Below, piece after piece: positions 1 to 7,198 of a stretch of 14,641 bases of DNA (its first letter is position 1; every line of letters starts with the position of its first letter). The position numbers and the translations under genes are program-made. Below the pieces are notes generated by a model. It was not told where the DNA came from. It worked only from the letters and a program-made list of their open reading frames with translations, and did no database searches. Location: positions 1 to 14,641 of the forward strand of contig CAOKNI010000027.1 of assembly GCA_948470005.1 (NCBI GenBank), written 5' to 3'. This DNA comes from an uncultured Mycoplasmatota bacterium. Lineage in GTDB: Bacteria; Bacillota_I; Bacilli_A; RF39; UBA660.

Positions 1-3
1 ACA

Positions 4-56
4 AACTATTAAAATTTATATATTTACTATTGACTTTTAATAGTTAGTCTCTTTTT
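4..56 (+). terminator. Hairpin terminator-like element at left edge
   Basis: AACTATTAAAA (4-14) pairs perfectly with TTTTAATAGTT (35-45), giving an 11-bp stem with a 20-base loop, followed by CTCTTTTTATT. This would end a plus-strand transcript entering from the left. The stem is very AT-rich, so strength is uncertain. No coding remnant of such a gene is visible in bases 1-170. Confidence 0.4.
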
Positions 57-74
57 ATTAATTTGCTTTTAGAT

Positions 75-104
75 AAAAAAAAAATACCTAAATTTTGGTA
101 TTTT
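75..104 (-). terminator. Rho-independent terminator of the GNAT gene
   Basis: AAAATACC (81-88) and GGTATTTT (97-104) form an 8-bp stem with an 8-base loop. Read on the minus strand, the stem is followed by an unbroken T run (positions 80-75). It lies 67 bases past the GNAT stop codon. A second, long-looped inverted repeat (117-124 with 156-163) lies between them and may extend the structure. Confidence 0.7.
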
Positions 105-170
105 GAAAAATAAAGCTATAACTCTTAAAAAATCAATATTTTTCATACTTTTTTGGAGTTATAACGTTTT

Positions 171-662
171 TTATCTTTTTGAAATATTTTGAATAATATC
201 CAAAGTGGGATTATATTTAGCGTAAAAATCATCTATTATCCACTTGAATCCACATGATAAAGCTGTATTTAAGCTTGCTGTATTTTTATTATCAATCTTA
301 AGTTTAACGTTTTTTACAGCTGGCATTCTTGCAAATATATAATCTGTTACCTCAGATAGTAAAAGTTTCCCCAAACCCTTTTTTCTTTCATTTGCCGAAA
401 TAGCATATCTTAAATAAACACTTCCCTCTTCAGGATAAAATGCTCCAATTTGGACATATCCGATTAAACGAGTTTCTAAGCTAACAAAAAATCCTCTATT
501 AAGAAATTGATTATCCTTGCTATGTAGTAAACTAGCCGAAATGCCCCCAAACCACGTTTTAATACTTTCATCGCTTACTAATTGTTTTAGAAATGTAATG
601 TGTTCGGGCCTATTTTTATTAAATGCTACTAAAGATAAGATATTTAATGGTATTTCTTCCAA
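171..662 (-). CDS. GNAT family N-acetyltransferase
   Basis: A 163-residue protein of the GCN5-related acetyltransferase fold, which moves an acetyl group from acetyl-CoA to an amine. The acetyl-CoA loop is seen as RKKGLGKLLL (R/Q-x-x-G-x-G type), after the strand SVYLRYAIS. The C-terminal NTASLNTALSCGFK is the usual helix and 'GF' turn of motif B. The start is TTG at 662, chosen because AAAGGAGC (671-678) sits 8 bases upstream. Length matches a single-domain GNAT. A -10-like TATAAT lies about 50 bases upstream, and a good terminator follows, so it is probably monocistronic. The substrate cannot be told from sequence. Confidence 0.85.
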   Translation of the reverse strand: MEEIPLNILSLVAFNKNRPEHITFLKQLVSDESIKTWFGGISASLLHSKDNQFLNRGFFVSLETRLIGYVQIGAFYPEEGSVYLRYAISANERKKGLGKLLLSEVTDYIFARMPAVKNVKLKIDNKNTASLNTALSCGFKWIIDDFYAKYNPTLDIIQNISKR

Positions 663-710
663 TTTTTGATGCTCCTTTATTTTGTTTTCTTAGCTTCTTT
701 ATTCCACTTT

Positions 711-716
711 ATTATA
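711..716 (-). promoter_or_regulatory. -10 element for the GNAT gene
   Basis: The minus strand reads TATAAT here, about 49 bases upstream of the TTG start. No good -35 is seen at the right spacing. It sits between the pnuC stop and the GNAT start, so the GNAT gene is likely a separate unit or has an internal promoter. Confidence 0.4.
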
Positions 717-736
717 CCGTAAATATTAATTAATAA

Positions 737-1333
737 TTAACCAATGGCCACTAACAACATCATGATTGCTCCTTCGCCCCTTTGGATGGTAGTAATAAGC
801 CAAATAGCTAAATCAATAATGTTATTTATGAGCCATATCCACCATGACTCTTTAAAACGTAAAATCATTAAAATAACACCACAAAGATTAATGATGTTGG
901 ATGCCGCGTCCATTAGAGCAAGACGTTGTCCAGGAATTAAGCTAAGAAGATAACTTACAATAAAACTTCCTATTACACATGAAATAATTATAATAATAGA
1001 ATTTCTAGGTGTAAATTCGCGAACTTTAACCTTTTTGTCAGAGTTTAGATTTTTATTCCAATTTAGATATCCAATGATATTTAAAGGTGTAAAAAGGATA
1101 AGAGAAAATAAAAATATACCATTTAAATTGTTTTTTAGAGCAACATAACCAATTAATAAATAATTGATAAGCCCCAAGATATAATTTATTCTTTTGCCTT
1201 CACTAGCATAATAAGCACATAATAGACCAGTTGCAAGAGTAGACCCACCAATAATTAAATCATGAGTTAAAAGCCCTGATATAAGGGATATTAAGATACA
1301 TAATATATTAATAGTTAAATATTTTTTATTCAT
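737..1333 (-). CDS. pnuC: PnuC-family nicotinamide mononucleotide/vitamin transporter
   Basis: A 198-residue integral membrane protein with about seven hydrophobic segments. The C-terminal third has the PnuC signature SWWIWLINNIIDLAIW (aromatic cluster with the conserved Asn facing the transport path). PnuC proteins are facilitators of the SWEET-like fold that take up nicotinamide riboside/NMN; relatives carry thiamine or riboflavin. Specificity is not readable here, and no vitamin riboswitch is apparent upstream. The start is ATG at 1333, with GGAG 8 bases before it. A longer in-frame ATG at 1378 has no ribosome site and would add 15 residues inside the upstream gene. The start overlaps the end of the frameshifted NTF2-like frame by 8 bases, which suggests translational coupling. 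Confidence 0.85.
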   Translation of the reverse strand: MNKKYLTINILCILISLISGLLTHDLIIGGSTLATGLLCAYYASEGKRINYILGLINYLLIGYVALKNNLNGIFLFSLILFTPLNIIGYLNWNKNLNSDKKVKVREFTPRNSIIIIISCVIGSFIVSYLLSLIPGQRLALMDAASNIINLCGVILMILRFKESWWIWLINNIIDLAIWLITTIQRGEGAIMMLLVAIG

Positions 1334-1672
1334 TGGCTTCACTCCAACTCTTAAAATAAATACACTCGTTTTTTTCATTAAATTTTATTTCATAGATGCC
1401 ATCATAAGTAGTATTTTCCTCTTGGAAATACCAATTTACAATGATAGTGTATCCATCAATGGCTAATATGTTAAATTCAAGCTTTTTAATATTTTGATTT
1501 TTAATGTTTTGCCATTCATTTTCGATTTCTTTTTGGTTTTTAAAAGGCTCAATAAATGGGGACTCTTGATAAATGGTAGTTTTATTAAATAGTAGTAAAA
1601 CTTTTTTATATCTTTATTTATCCAATATTCTTTTAACTTTTCTAACCAAAGTTCTGCGTCTTCTCTTTTCAT
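1326..1672 (-). pseudogene. NTF2-like (SnoaL-type) protein split by a -1 frameshift
   Basis: The gene begins at ATG 1672 with AAAGGAGC (1677-1684) overlapping the stop of the preceding gene. The first frame gives about 22 sensible residues (MKREDAELWLEKLKEYW...), then turns into low-complexity residues and stops at TAG 1463. Moving to the -1 frame at the A-run 1602-1607 gives a coherent protein of about 115 residues. It contains LLLFNKTTIYQESPF, an ENEWQNI helix, FNILAIDGYTIIVNWYF and DGIYEIKFNEKNECIYF, the cone-shaped NTF2-like fold pattern. It ends at TAA 1326, inside the pnuC start. It may be a true mutation, an assembly error in the A-run, or a programmed frameshift, since the site is A AAA AAG. 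Function of the family varies and cannot be assigned. Confidence 0.7.
1601..1607 (-). other. A AAA AAG heptamer in correct phase for -1 slippage
   Basis: The minus strand reads ATA AAA AAG in the starting frame, so the heptamer A AAA AAG has exactly the X XXY YYZ phase of the dnaX and IS-element slippery sites. A -1 slip gives Lys-Lys-Val and continues into the full-length NTF2-like frame. No clear upstream Shine-Dalgarno-like stimulator is seen. A 7-bp AGTTTTA/TAAAACT stem follows but abuts the site without the usual spacer. Confidence 0.45.
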
Positions 1673-1682
1673 GTTTGCTCCT

Positions 1683-2237
1683 TTATAAATATTCTAATAG
1701 TTCGTTAAATTTAGTGTATCCAGACTCAGCATTAAGATGGCCACTGTTTTTAATTAGTATTTGCTTGTCAGCGACTAAATCGGCAAAATTCTTTTCTATA
1801 TCATATTTAACATAAGGGTCATTATCAGAGTAAAAGCAAATAATCTTGGAACAGAAATTATGAATTATTTCAATATTATCACAATACATACTCTTATTTA
1901 CGGTATCGTATTCTTCATTGATACCAAAATAATTATTAAAGCCACAGACAAAAATTAATTTTTTAACTTTTATTTCATGTTCTAATAAATAGTGAATTAT
2001 AAAGATAGGAGCTATAGAGTGAGCTACGATTGTGGTTGTTTCATTTAGATATCCTAAGTTAAAATAATAATTCATTAGATTTTCCCAATTTTCATAATTT
2101 TGTAAACCTATTCCAATAGGAAAAGTTGGAGTTAAAACATTTTTGTTTTCTCTAGTAAGAACTTCGTAAAGCCATGGTAGCCAGTTGCTATAAGGTGTAC
2201 CAAAAGAGCCATGTAATAAAATATAATTGTCTTTCAT
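1683..2237 (-). CDS. RBBP9/YdeN-type alpha/beta serine hydrolase
   Basis: A 184-residue compact alpha/beta hydrolase of the RBBP9/YdeN type. Visible motifs are the oxyanion strand LLHGSFGTPYSNWLPWL (residues 7-23), the nucleophile elbow AHSIAP with Ser74, the acid loop YSDNDPYV (Asp138 or Asp140), and the catalytic His167 in NSGHLNAESGY. The elbow is AHS rather than the usual GHS. Family members hydrolyse small esters or peptides; the substrate is unknown. ATG at 2237 has AGAGGA 7 bases upstream and an extended -10 promoter. Its stop lies 10 bases before the next start, and the next gene's ribosome site overlaps it, so it heads an operon with the NTF2-like gene and pnuC. Confidence 0.85.
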   Translation of the reverse strand: MKDNYILLHGSFGTPYSNWLPWLYEVLTRENKNVLTPTFPIGIGLQNYENWENLMNYYFNLGYLNETTTIVAHSIAPIFIIHYLLEHEIKVKKLIFVCGFNNYFGINEEYDTVNKSMYCDNIEIIHNFCSKIICFYSDNDPYVKYDIEKNFADLVADKQILIKNSGHLNAESGYTKFNELLEYL

Positions 2238-2258
2238 ATAATTCCTCTTTCCATTTTA

Positions 2259-2267
2259 ATTATAGCA
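2259..2267 (-). promoter_or_regulatory. Extended -10 promoter of the hydrolase-pnuC operon
   Basis: The minus strand reads TGC TATAAT, a perfect -10 with the TGn extension. No -35 of note lies 17 bases upstream, as is usual for extended -10 promoters. It is 22 bases upstream of the start codon. Confidence 0.6.
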
Positions 2268-2293
2268 TATGCACACATTAAAATATATAAAAT

Positions 2294-2962
2294 TTATTTT
2301 TTAATTCCCGGTGTATCTAAATCATTAGGCACTATTTGATTTGTTTTAGCATATGTAGCTAAAGATTCAAAAACTTCATTTCCTCTAAAGCTTGGCATAT
2401 GATAATCAAAATATAAATCAGCGACAGTCTTAGCACCATTATTTATTAAATTTTGAATCCATCCCTCAGATACTAAGCCTTTATTTTGTTCAGACATCAT
2501 ATCATAAAAGCCTTTTTCCTCATCTATCTTCGTTTGAAGCATCATTTCTAAAGTGTCACAAAAATGAGCAAAATTTGCTTCCGCAGTTACATTACTATTG
2601 TATTCAATGGTTAAATCCATATATTCAATACCTTTTATTAAGTCTTTTAAAATCATTTGAACTGCGGCTTCGCCGATGCGTCTTTTCTCTTCTTTTGTTA
2701 CATGGTCAAATGGTGTTAAATCACCAATATAACACTCTTCCAATTCGTGAATAGCAAGCATTATAATTACTTTTTTAATATCAATTCCAAAATCAAATTC
2801 AGAATCGATGGCAATTGCTAGCATGCAAACACCATATACATGCTCAGCAACACTTTCAAGCCGGGATTTTGATACATGCCAAAGAACTGGCCCTTGGCGG
2901 ACTTTGTCTTTTAAAGTTGTAGTAATAAGATAAAAATTTAATATTTTTGCAATTTCGTTCAT
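2294..2962 (-). CDS. HD-domain phosphohydrolase, YfbR/HDDC2-like
   Basis: A 222-residue metal-dependent phosphohydrolase of the HD superfamily, closest in pattern to YfbR/HDDC2 5'-deoxynucleotidases that dephosphorylate dNMPs. Metal ligands appear in order: SVAEHVYG (His41), AIHELEE (His72-Glu73), GDLTPFD (80-86), and HFCDTLE (Asp136). The second motif has HE where the family name residue is HD; Glu may still bind the metal, or activity may be changed. ATG at 2962 has AGAAGG 7 bases upstream. It follows the radical SAM gene by 95 bases on the same strand, with a weak hairpin between, so partial readthrough is possible. A role in nucleotide pool cleaning is inferred from the family only. Confidence 0.8.
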   Translation of the reverse strand: MNEIAKILNFYLITTTLKDKVRQGPVLWHVSKSRLESVAEHVYGVCMLAIAIDSEFDFGIDIKKVIIMLAIHELEECYIGDLTPFDHVTKEEKRRIGEAAVQMILKDLIKGIEYMDLTIEYNSNVTAEANFAHFCDTLEMMLQTKIDEEKGFYDMMSEQNKGLVSEGWIQNLINNGAKTVADLYFDYHMPSFRGNEVFESLATYAKTNQIVPNDLDTPGIKK

Positions 2963-3042
2963 AGGAAAACCTTCTTTTTAAATTTAGATACTATTTTATT
3001 AAATTGTTAGAGAAAAATCAACTATTGTAAAACATTTATTAT

Positions 3043-3071
3043 AAAAAGTAGCCTATATTAATGACTACTTT
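3043..3071 (-). terminator. Weak terminator after the radical SAM gene
   Basis: AAAGTAG (3045-3051) pairs with CTACTTT (3065-3071), and the minus strand then runs CTACTTTTTATAAT. One arm lies inside the last codons of the radical SAM gene. The 7-bp stem is short, so termination may be partial and allow expression of the HD gene. Confidence 0.45.
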
Positions 3072-4077
3072 GTTTTCTCGTTCTTAGAAGTACATCAGGA
3101 GATAAGATATTATTACCACAACTCATAGGGCAGCCTCCACCACAAATGGATAATTTATCACATTTTTGACATTCTTCTCCTAAATAATCTTTATTTCTAA
3201 AACTAATTAATGTTGCATTATTTTGCCAAATTTCAGTGATTGGAGTTTCTAAAATATTTCCTAATAAATTAGTCTCTTTGTGGTCAGCGACTGCACATCT
3301 AACAATATTGCCATTCATATCAAGGGAAGCTGTTGTAGTTCCCCATTCACACGCTCCTGAATATTGGTGATATTTTTCTGGTATTAAACATAACGGGAAC
3401 GCATCAACCATTAAAGACTCTATGCCTAATTCTTTATTTATTCTTTCAATCTCTGCAAAAGCTATTCCTAATTTCTCTCTTAAAAGGGCCATATTCTCAG
3501 AATTAGCAGCGCGGCCATATAAGCCTATTCTTTGAATTAAAACATAATCTAATTCGAGACCTTCTTTTAATAAGTTAACAATTATTTCATATAAGTGATT
3601 ATAGTTATGATTCATTACATTTAAAACTGCACCTATTTGTTGGCTTTTATCTTTTATTTCAGCATATTTTTTTAAATTTTCAATCATCATTTGATATGAA
3701 TTAACTGTATAATTAAATCTATTATGCTCTTCAGCGGTAGGAGCATGAAATGTTCCTTCTAATGAGGATATATAAGGAGCGATTCTCTCAATGGAACTGT
3801 TTTTATAATTATGAGTATTTGATAATATCGGTACTCTAAAACCTAACTCATGAAGATACTTTACTAACTCTTCTATTTTAGAATACTCTGCTGGGTCTCC
3901 TCCAACAAGATTTATTTCTTCTACACCAGCATTTTTAAGTTCTATAGCAATTCTTTTTAATACTTCTAATTTACCTTCACATTTTATTTGGCCTTCTTGC
4001 GCATAATAGCACATAGGACATTTTGCTGAACATTCATTAGTTATGTGTAAAGCTACTGATTTTAATTTGTATTCCAT
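3058..4077 (-). CDS. Radical SAM/SPASM domain enzyme
   Basis: A 339-residue radical SAM protein. The SAM-binding [4Fe-4S] motif is Cys16-x3-Cys20-x2-Cys23, followed by the GGDP SAM-contact motif at 59-62. The C-terminal half is a SPASM domain with Cys243, Cys261 and the block Cys303-x2-Cys306-x5-Cys312-x3-Cys316-x3-Cys320, which normally holds two extra iron-sulfur clusters. SPASM enzymes mostly modify peptides or proteins (sactipeptides, quinohemoprotein partners, sulfatase maturation) or small molecules. No precursor peptide, sulfatase or RiPP protease is seen within the window, so the substrate is unknown. AAGGGGG (4090-4096) lies 12 bases upstream of the ATG, slightly far. It has its own strong promoter. 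The iron-sulfur clusters imply low-oxygen use. Confidence 0.85.
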   Translation of the reverse strand: MEYKLKSVALHITNECSAKCPMCYYAQEGQIKCEGKLEVLKRIAIELKNAGVEEINLVGGDPAEYSKIEELVKYLHELGFRVPILSNTHNYKNSSIERIAPYISSLEGTFHAPTAEEHNRFNYTVNSYQMMIENLKKYAEIKDKSQQIGAVLNVMNHNYNHLYEIIVNLLKEGLELDYVLIQRIGLYGRAANSENMALLREKLGIAFAEIERINKELGIESLMVDAFPLCLIPEKYHQYSGACEWGTTTASLDMNGNIVRCAVADHKETNLLGNILETPITEIWQNNATLISFRNKDYLGEECQKCDKLSICGGGCPMSCGNNILSPDVLLRTRKQSSH

Positions 4078-4107
4078 ATTTAGGCATTTCCCCCTTAAAG
4101 TAGCTTT

Positions 4108-4136
4108 ATCATATCATATTTCCATAAAAAAGTCAA
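4108..4136 (-). promoter_or_regulatory. Strong sigma-A promoter of the radical SAM gene
   Basis: On the minus strand: TTGACT (4131-4136), a 17-base spacer, then TATGAT (4108-4113) preceded by TGA, an extended -10. This is the best -35/-10 pair in the window. The expected 5' leader is only about 25 bases. Confidence 0.75.
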
Positions 4137-4189
4137 AACTGCTTAACCATCTATACTTAATATTTTTGTTAAAAAACAGTTAGGATATT

Positions 4190-4837
4190 TTATATTTCTA
4201 TTGTTTCTTCTATATCTAATATTTTATAATTTATATTAAATCTAGCAAAATTTTCTTTTAAATAGTTTAAGTTTGTAGGATATTTTTCATTATCCATATG
4301 AATAGGTAATACTAATTTAGCATTTAATTCTTTAGCAAATAGTGCGGCTTCATAGCTAGACATGGTAAGACCATGAGCAGTAACAGGTAGGGCAACTACA
4401 TCAGCTTTATAATCATTATTAAAACAGATAGTATCGCTAGTTACATATAGTCTGTTTTTTCCATCATCAATAATGTATCCGACGTTTTCAAAAACTTCTC
4501 CACCATTTTTTAGATTAGGATTATAGCCGTGAATAGCTTTTACTACTTCTATTTTTATATTACCAAGATTTAAAATGTCATTTTCTTTAATAATATTAAA
4601 TGTTATTTCAGGATAAGTTTCTTGCACTTCTTTAGTCGCATAAACAGGAATATTTATATCCTTTAAAATATCTTTCTTAATGTGGTCGCTATGTTTATGA
4701 GTTATAAGTATTAAATCTGCTTTTTTCCAACTTTCTAAAAACTTTTCTTGATACTTTAAACTTCCTGGGTCAATTAATATTTTGTTGTTGTTTGTCTCAA
4801 TCATTAAACACGATTGGGGATATTTAGTTATTTTCAT
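4190..4837 (-). CDS. MBL-fold metallo-hydrolase, UlaG-like
   Basis: A 215-residue protein of the metallo-beta-lactamase fold. The metal motif THKHSDH gives His47, His49, Asp51 and His52. Further ligands fit His103 (AIHGYNP), Asp135 (TSDT) and His180 (LPIHMD). The layout, with LIDPG near residue 22 and no beta-lactamase-specific inserts, is that of the UlaG/YtkL-like hydrolases, which cleave phosphodiester or lactone bonds in various small molecules. Substrate unknown; this is not an antibiotic-resistance call. AAAGGAG precedes the ATG at 4837 by 6 bases. The upstream gene stops 15 bases earlier, so both are one operon. Confidence 0.85.
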   Translation of the reverse strand: MKITKYPQSCLMIETNNNKILIDPGSLKYQEKFLESWKKADLILITHKHSDHIKKDILKDINIPVYATKEVQETYPEITFNIIKENDILNLGNIKIEVVKAIHGYNPNLKNGGEVFENVGYIIDDGKNRLYVTSDTICFNNDYKADVVALPVTAHGLTMSSYEAALFAKELNAKLVLPIHMDNEKYPTNLNYLKENFARFNINYKILDIEETIEI

Positions 4838-4852
4838 TTTCTCTCCTTTAAA

Positions 4853-5257
4853 TTAAAAATTATATTTATTAATAACTTTTCCATCTTCATCATATATTGT
4901 TGATTCTGCTTCACTCAAATATAATATTTGAAAATTTGGATTATCTAAGGTGTAGCCAGCTTCTATTGCCCAATCAAATTCTTCAATGATGGCTTTTTTA
5001 GCGGCTAAATTATTGCTATCATCAATCAACCTACAATTTATTCTAATCCAATTTACATTATCGTAAGCCACAATGCATACATTATTATTCTTTGCTATTT
5101 GTTTTGAAACTTGTTTTTCTTTATTTGTTATAACGTATATTTTATTATCAAATAAAACAGGGTCTCCAAACGGTCTACAACTAGGTTTATCTCCATTTAT
5201 TGTAGATACATAGTTTACTTTTGTGTTTTCTTTTAAAAACTTAAACGTTTCAACCAT
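4853..5257 (-). CDS. Pyridoxamine 5'-phosphate oxidase-family flavin-binding protein
   Basis: A 134-residue single-domain split-barrel protein. The N-terminal VSTINGDKPSCRPFGDPV and the following IYVITNKEKQVSKQIAKNNNVCIVAY match the small PPOX/general-stress FMN-binding family in which the PFG segment and the Lys/Gln helix meet the flavin. These proteins bind FMN, F420 or haem and are often poorly characterised reductases. Length is normal for the family. ATG at 5257 has a weak AAAGAG-like site 9-10 bases upstream. It is the first gene of a two-gene operon with the MBL-fold hydrolase. Actual substrate is unknown. Confidence 0.8.
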   Translation of the reverse strand: MVETFKFLKENTKVNYVSTINGDKPSCRPFGDPVLFDNKIYVITNKEKQVSKQIAKNNNVCIVAYDNVNWIRINCRLIDDSNNLAAKKAIIEEFDWAIEAGYTLDNPNFQILYLSEAESTIYDEDGKVINKYNF

Positions 5258-5280
5258 TTATATCAGCTCTTTCTATTTAT

Positions 5281-5289
5281 ATTTTAGCA
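5281..5289 (-). promoter_or_regulatory. Extended -10 promoter of the PPOX-MBL operon
   Basis: The minus strand reads TGC TAAAAT, 24 bases upstream of the start codon, in the same TATGCTA context seen at 2259-2267. A -35 is not obvious. One edge overlaps neither gene: the APH gene ends at 5299. Confidence 0.5.
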
Positions 5290-5298
5290 TACCTTAAG

Positions 5299-6204
5299 CT
5301 ATTTGGATATTATATATTTAGCAATATTAATTATTTTATCTTTTATCTCTTCTTCGCCTTGATAGAAGAAGTAAGCTCGCAAATATTCTCTTAAATTGTA
5401 AATCGCTATTCTTTTATCTAAATTGGGTACTTCAAAAAGTTCTGGGTAGTATTCTTGGACATAAGTTTTAATGTTTTTGTAATCTTCTTTTTTAACTTCT
5501 TTTTCAGCTTCAACACTTGCATATTTCTCTGGTATATCAATCATTCGTAAAAATATATCCAATTCTTTATCAATTGGGGCAAACATACTTCGTTCAAAAT
5601 CTATTATTTTTATCTTACCATCTTTATATATTATATTATCAAAATGAATATCATTATGAATTAAAACAAATTTAGTACTTTTAAGATATTTGGGAAATTT
5701 AGCTATAGCTTTATTGATAAGTTCTATTTCAATATTTGAAAATATATTTAAATCTTTTAGCTTGGCTAAATATTTTTCAACATGATGGGTGATATAAGTA
5801 CTCCAGTTGTATTTTTTCCCTTGCGTTTTATGAAATAGTTTTAAAATATTACATAACTCTTTTATTATTTCTTCACGCTCTAACTCACTAAACTTTGACC
5901 AAATATAATATAATGTTTCGCCTTCAAGACACTCTAATATTTCATACATAAATGGTACGTTAGTTTTGCTACAATCATATTTAATTAATTTGGGTATGTA
6001 TATATTATCTTGGTTATTTAAATAAAAATTAATTTCGTTTTGAAAAGATTTTTCGTTATCTTTATTAGTACATATTTTAAAAATGTAATTATTATTTACT
6101 TTAAAGATGGTGTTAGTAAAGCCAATGTTTATTTTTTCTATGATAGGTGCTGTAGGCCATAAATCTTTATTTTCTTTAATTATTTTTCTTGTAATATTTT
6201 CCAT
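5299..6204 (-). CDS. Aminoglycoside phosphotransferase (APH)-family small-molecule kinase
   Basis: A 301-residue protein with the protein-kinase-like APH fold. Lys43 in YIFKICT is the likely ATP-contacting lysine. The catalytic loop LIHNDIHFDN gives Asp185 and Asn190, and IIDFE gives the metal-binding Asp202. Family members phosphorylate aminoglycosides, choline, thiamine, homoserine or other alcohols; nothing here points to a resistance role. ATG at 6204 has AAAGGAGC 7 bases upstream. A TTTACA-17-TAAAAT promoter lies just before. It ends in TAG, one of only three genes here that do. It is divergent from the DUF4474 gene. Confidence 0.8.
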   Translation of the reverse strand: MENITRKIIKENKDLWPTAPIIEKINIGFTNTIFKVNNNYIFKICTNKDNEKSFQNEINFYLNNQDNIYIPKLIKYDCSKTNVPFMYEILECLEGETLYYIWSKFSELEREEIIKELCNILKLFHKTQGKKYNWSTYITHHVEKYLAKLKDLNIFSNIEIELINKAIAKFPKYLKSTKFVLIHNDIHFDNIIYKDGKIKIIDFERSMFAPIDKELDIFLRMIDIPEKYASVEAEKEVKKEDYKNIKTYVQEYYPELFEVPNLDKRIAIYNLREYLRAYFFYQGEEEIKDKIINIAKYIISK

Positions 6205-6224
6205 GGTATGCTCCTTTAGTAACT

Positions 6225-6253
6225 ATTTTACTATATTGTTTTTAAATTGTAAA
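6225..6253 (-). promoter_or_regulatory. Promoter of the APH-family gene
   Basis: Minus strand: TTTACA (6248-6253), 17-base spacer, TAAAAT (6225-6230), 21 bases upstream of the start. Confidence 0.6.
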
Positions 6254-6279
6254 ATTTTATTATTTTCTTGTATTAGCCT

Positions 6280-6307
6280 TTGCAGAATTTTTGTTCCAAC
6301 ATATTTT
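6280..6307 (+). promoter_or_regulatory. Possible promoter of the DUF4474-phosphoesterase pair
   Basis: TTGCAG (6280-6285), 16-base spacer, TATTTT (6302-6307), 25 bases upstream of the start. Both hexamers are imperfect. The 127-base divergent gap holds nothing else recognisable. Confidence 0.3.
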
Positions 6308-6331
6308 ATAGTAGATTAGGATGTGTTTTAA

Positions 6332-7198
6332 ATGATTTTTATAATTTGTTTATTAATACCAATTGTAGGAATAGGAATTACTTTACTTTTAAACTTTATT
6401 GTAAAGAAATTTGGAAAAATTTCTTATGATGGTTTTTCAGCTTTGGGGTTTCGATACAATGCGGATGAAGATTTGTTTTATGCATCAAAAAACGCTTGGC
6501 AAAAACAGTTTGGTTATACCAGATTTTATGATGTTATGTGTCCTTTATTTAATATGATTTTAGATACTGAGCCTGTACGTTTTTTCTACAATAATAAAAA
6601 CTGGCTTATTACATTTTGGAAAGGACAATATGGAATTACAACGGGCGCGGAAATAGGTATTTATAATACAAAACAAAAAAAGGTTAAAAATAATACCATT
6701 TATATGCCAGCGGAAGTAAAAGAAATGTTAAATATTAGCTTTCAACTATATAAAGATAACGAAAAACTAATTGATGTGCGGGCTAAACATTGGTGGTTAG
6801 CAGTATTTAAATTAGGGGAGTTTAGTAATCCTAAAAATTTAAAAATGACTATAAAACTGGAGTTTTTGGATAAAAAGATGTTAGATGCTTTTTTAAAGGC
6901 TTTTCGGAAACTTGGCTATAGAGAAGGTGAATATATGACTGTAGGGAAAACTTTATACTTTAATTTTAAAAAGCCTAAATCAAGAAAGGTTTGGACACGT
7001 TCATGGCTCATTAGTTATTTCATGCAAAAAATAAATAAACGTAATGTTTATCTATATAACAAATACTTAGGTGATTTAGTAGATAATGACTTAATTAATG
7101 ATGCCAAAAGTGGTAAAAAATTAATTTATATTAATGATATGATTCCAGATATTTTTAAAAATAAAATGAGTTTAAAGAGTGATGTTCATGAAAAATAA
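6332..7198 (+). CDS. DUF4474 domain-containing membrane-anchored protein
   Basis: A 288-residue protein with one N-terminal membrane helix (about residues 2-24) and no cleavage site. The rest is probably a cytoplasmic or surface domain. The stretch FFYNNKNWLITFWKGQYG followed by TTGAEIGIY (about residues 84-110) is the pattern I recognise as DUF4474, found in anaerobic Bacillota and of unknown function. The second half has aromatic-rich strands and a basic C-terminus. ATG 6332 has a weak AGG 11 bases upstream. The stop codon overlaps the next gene's start by 11 bases, so the two are translationally coupled. Function is unknown; the pairing suggests a shared pathway at the membrane. Confidence 0.75.
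   Translation: MIFIICLLIPIVGIGITLLLNFIVKKFGKISYDGFSALGFRYNADEDLFYASKNAWQKQFGYTRFYDVMCPLFNMILDTEPVRFFYNNKNWLITFWKGQYGITTGAEIGIYNTKQKKVKNNTIYMPAEVKEMLNISFQLYKDNEKLIDVRAKHWWLAVFKLGEFSNPKNLKMTIKLEFLDKKMLDAFLKAFRKLGYREGEYMTVGKTLYFNFKKPKSRKVWTRSWLISYFMQKINKRNVYLYNKYLGDLVDNDLINDAKSGKKLIYINDMIPDIFKNKMSLKSDVHEK

Noticed and set aside
1334..1378. Longer pnuC start at 1378
   Set aside because: No ribosome site, and the added residues are a shadow of the NTF2-like frame. The ATG at 1333 has GGAG at good spacing.
4078..4189. RiPP precursor peptide near the radical SAM gene
   Set aside because: No start with ribosome site and sensible peptide was found on either strand here or in 2963-3057. A 16-residue frame from the ATG at 4087 sits too close to the Shine-Dalgarno.
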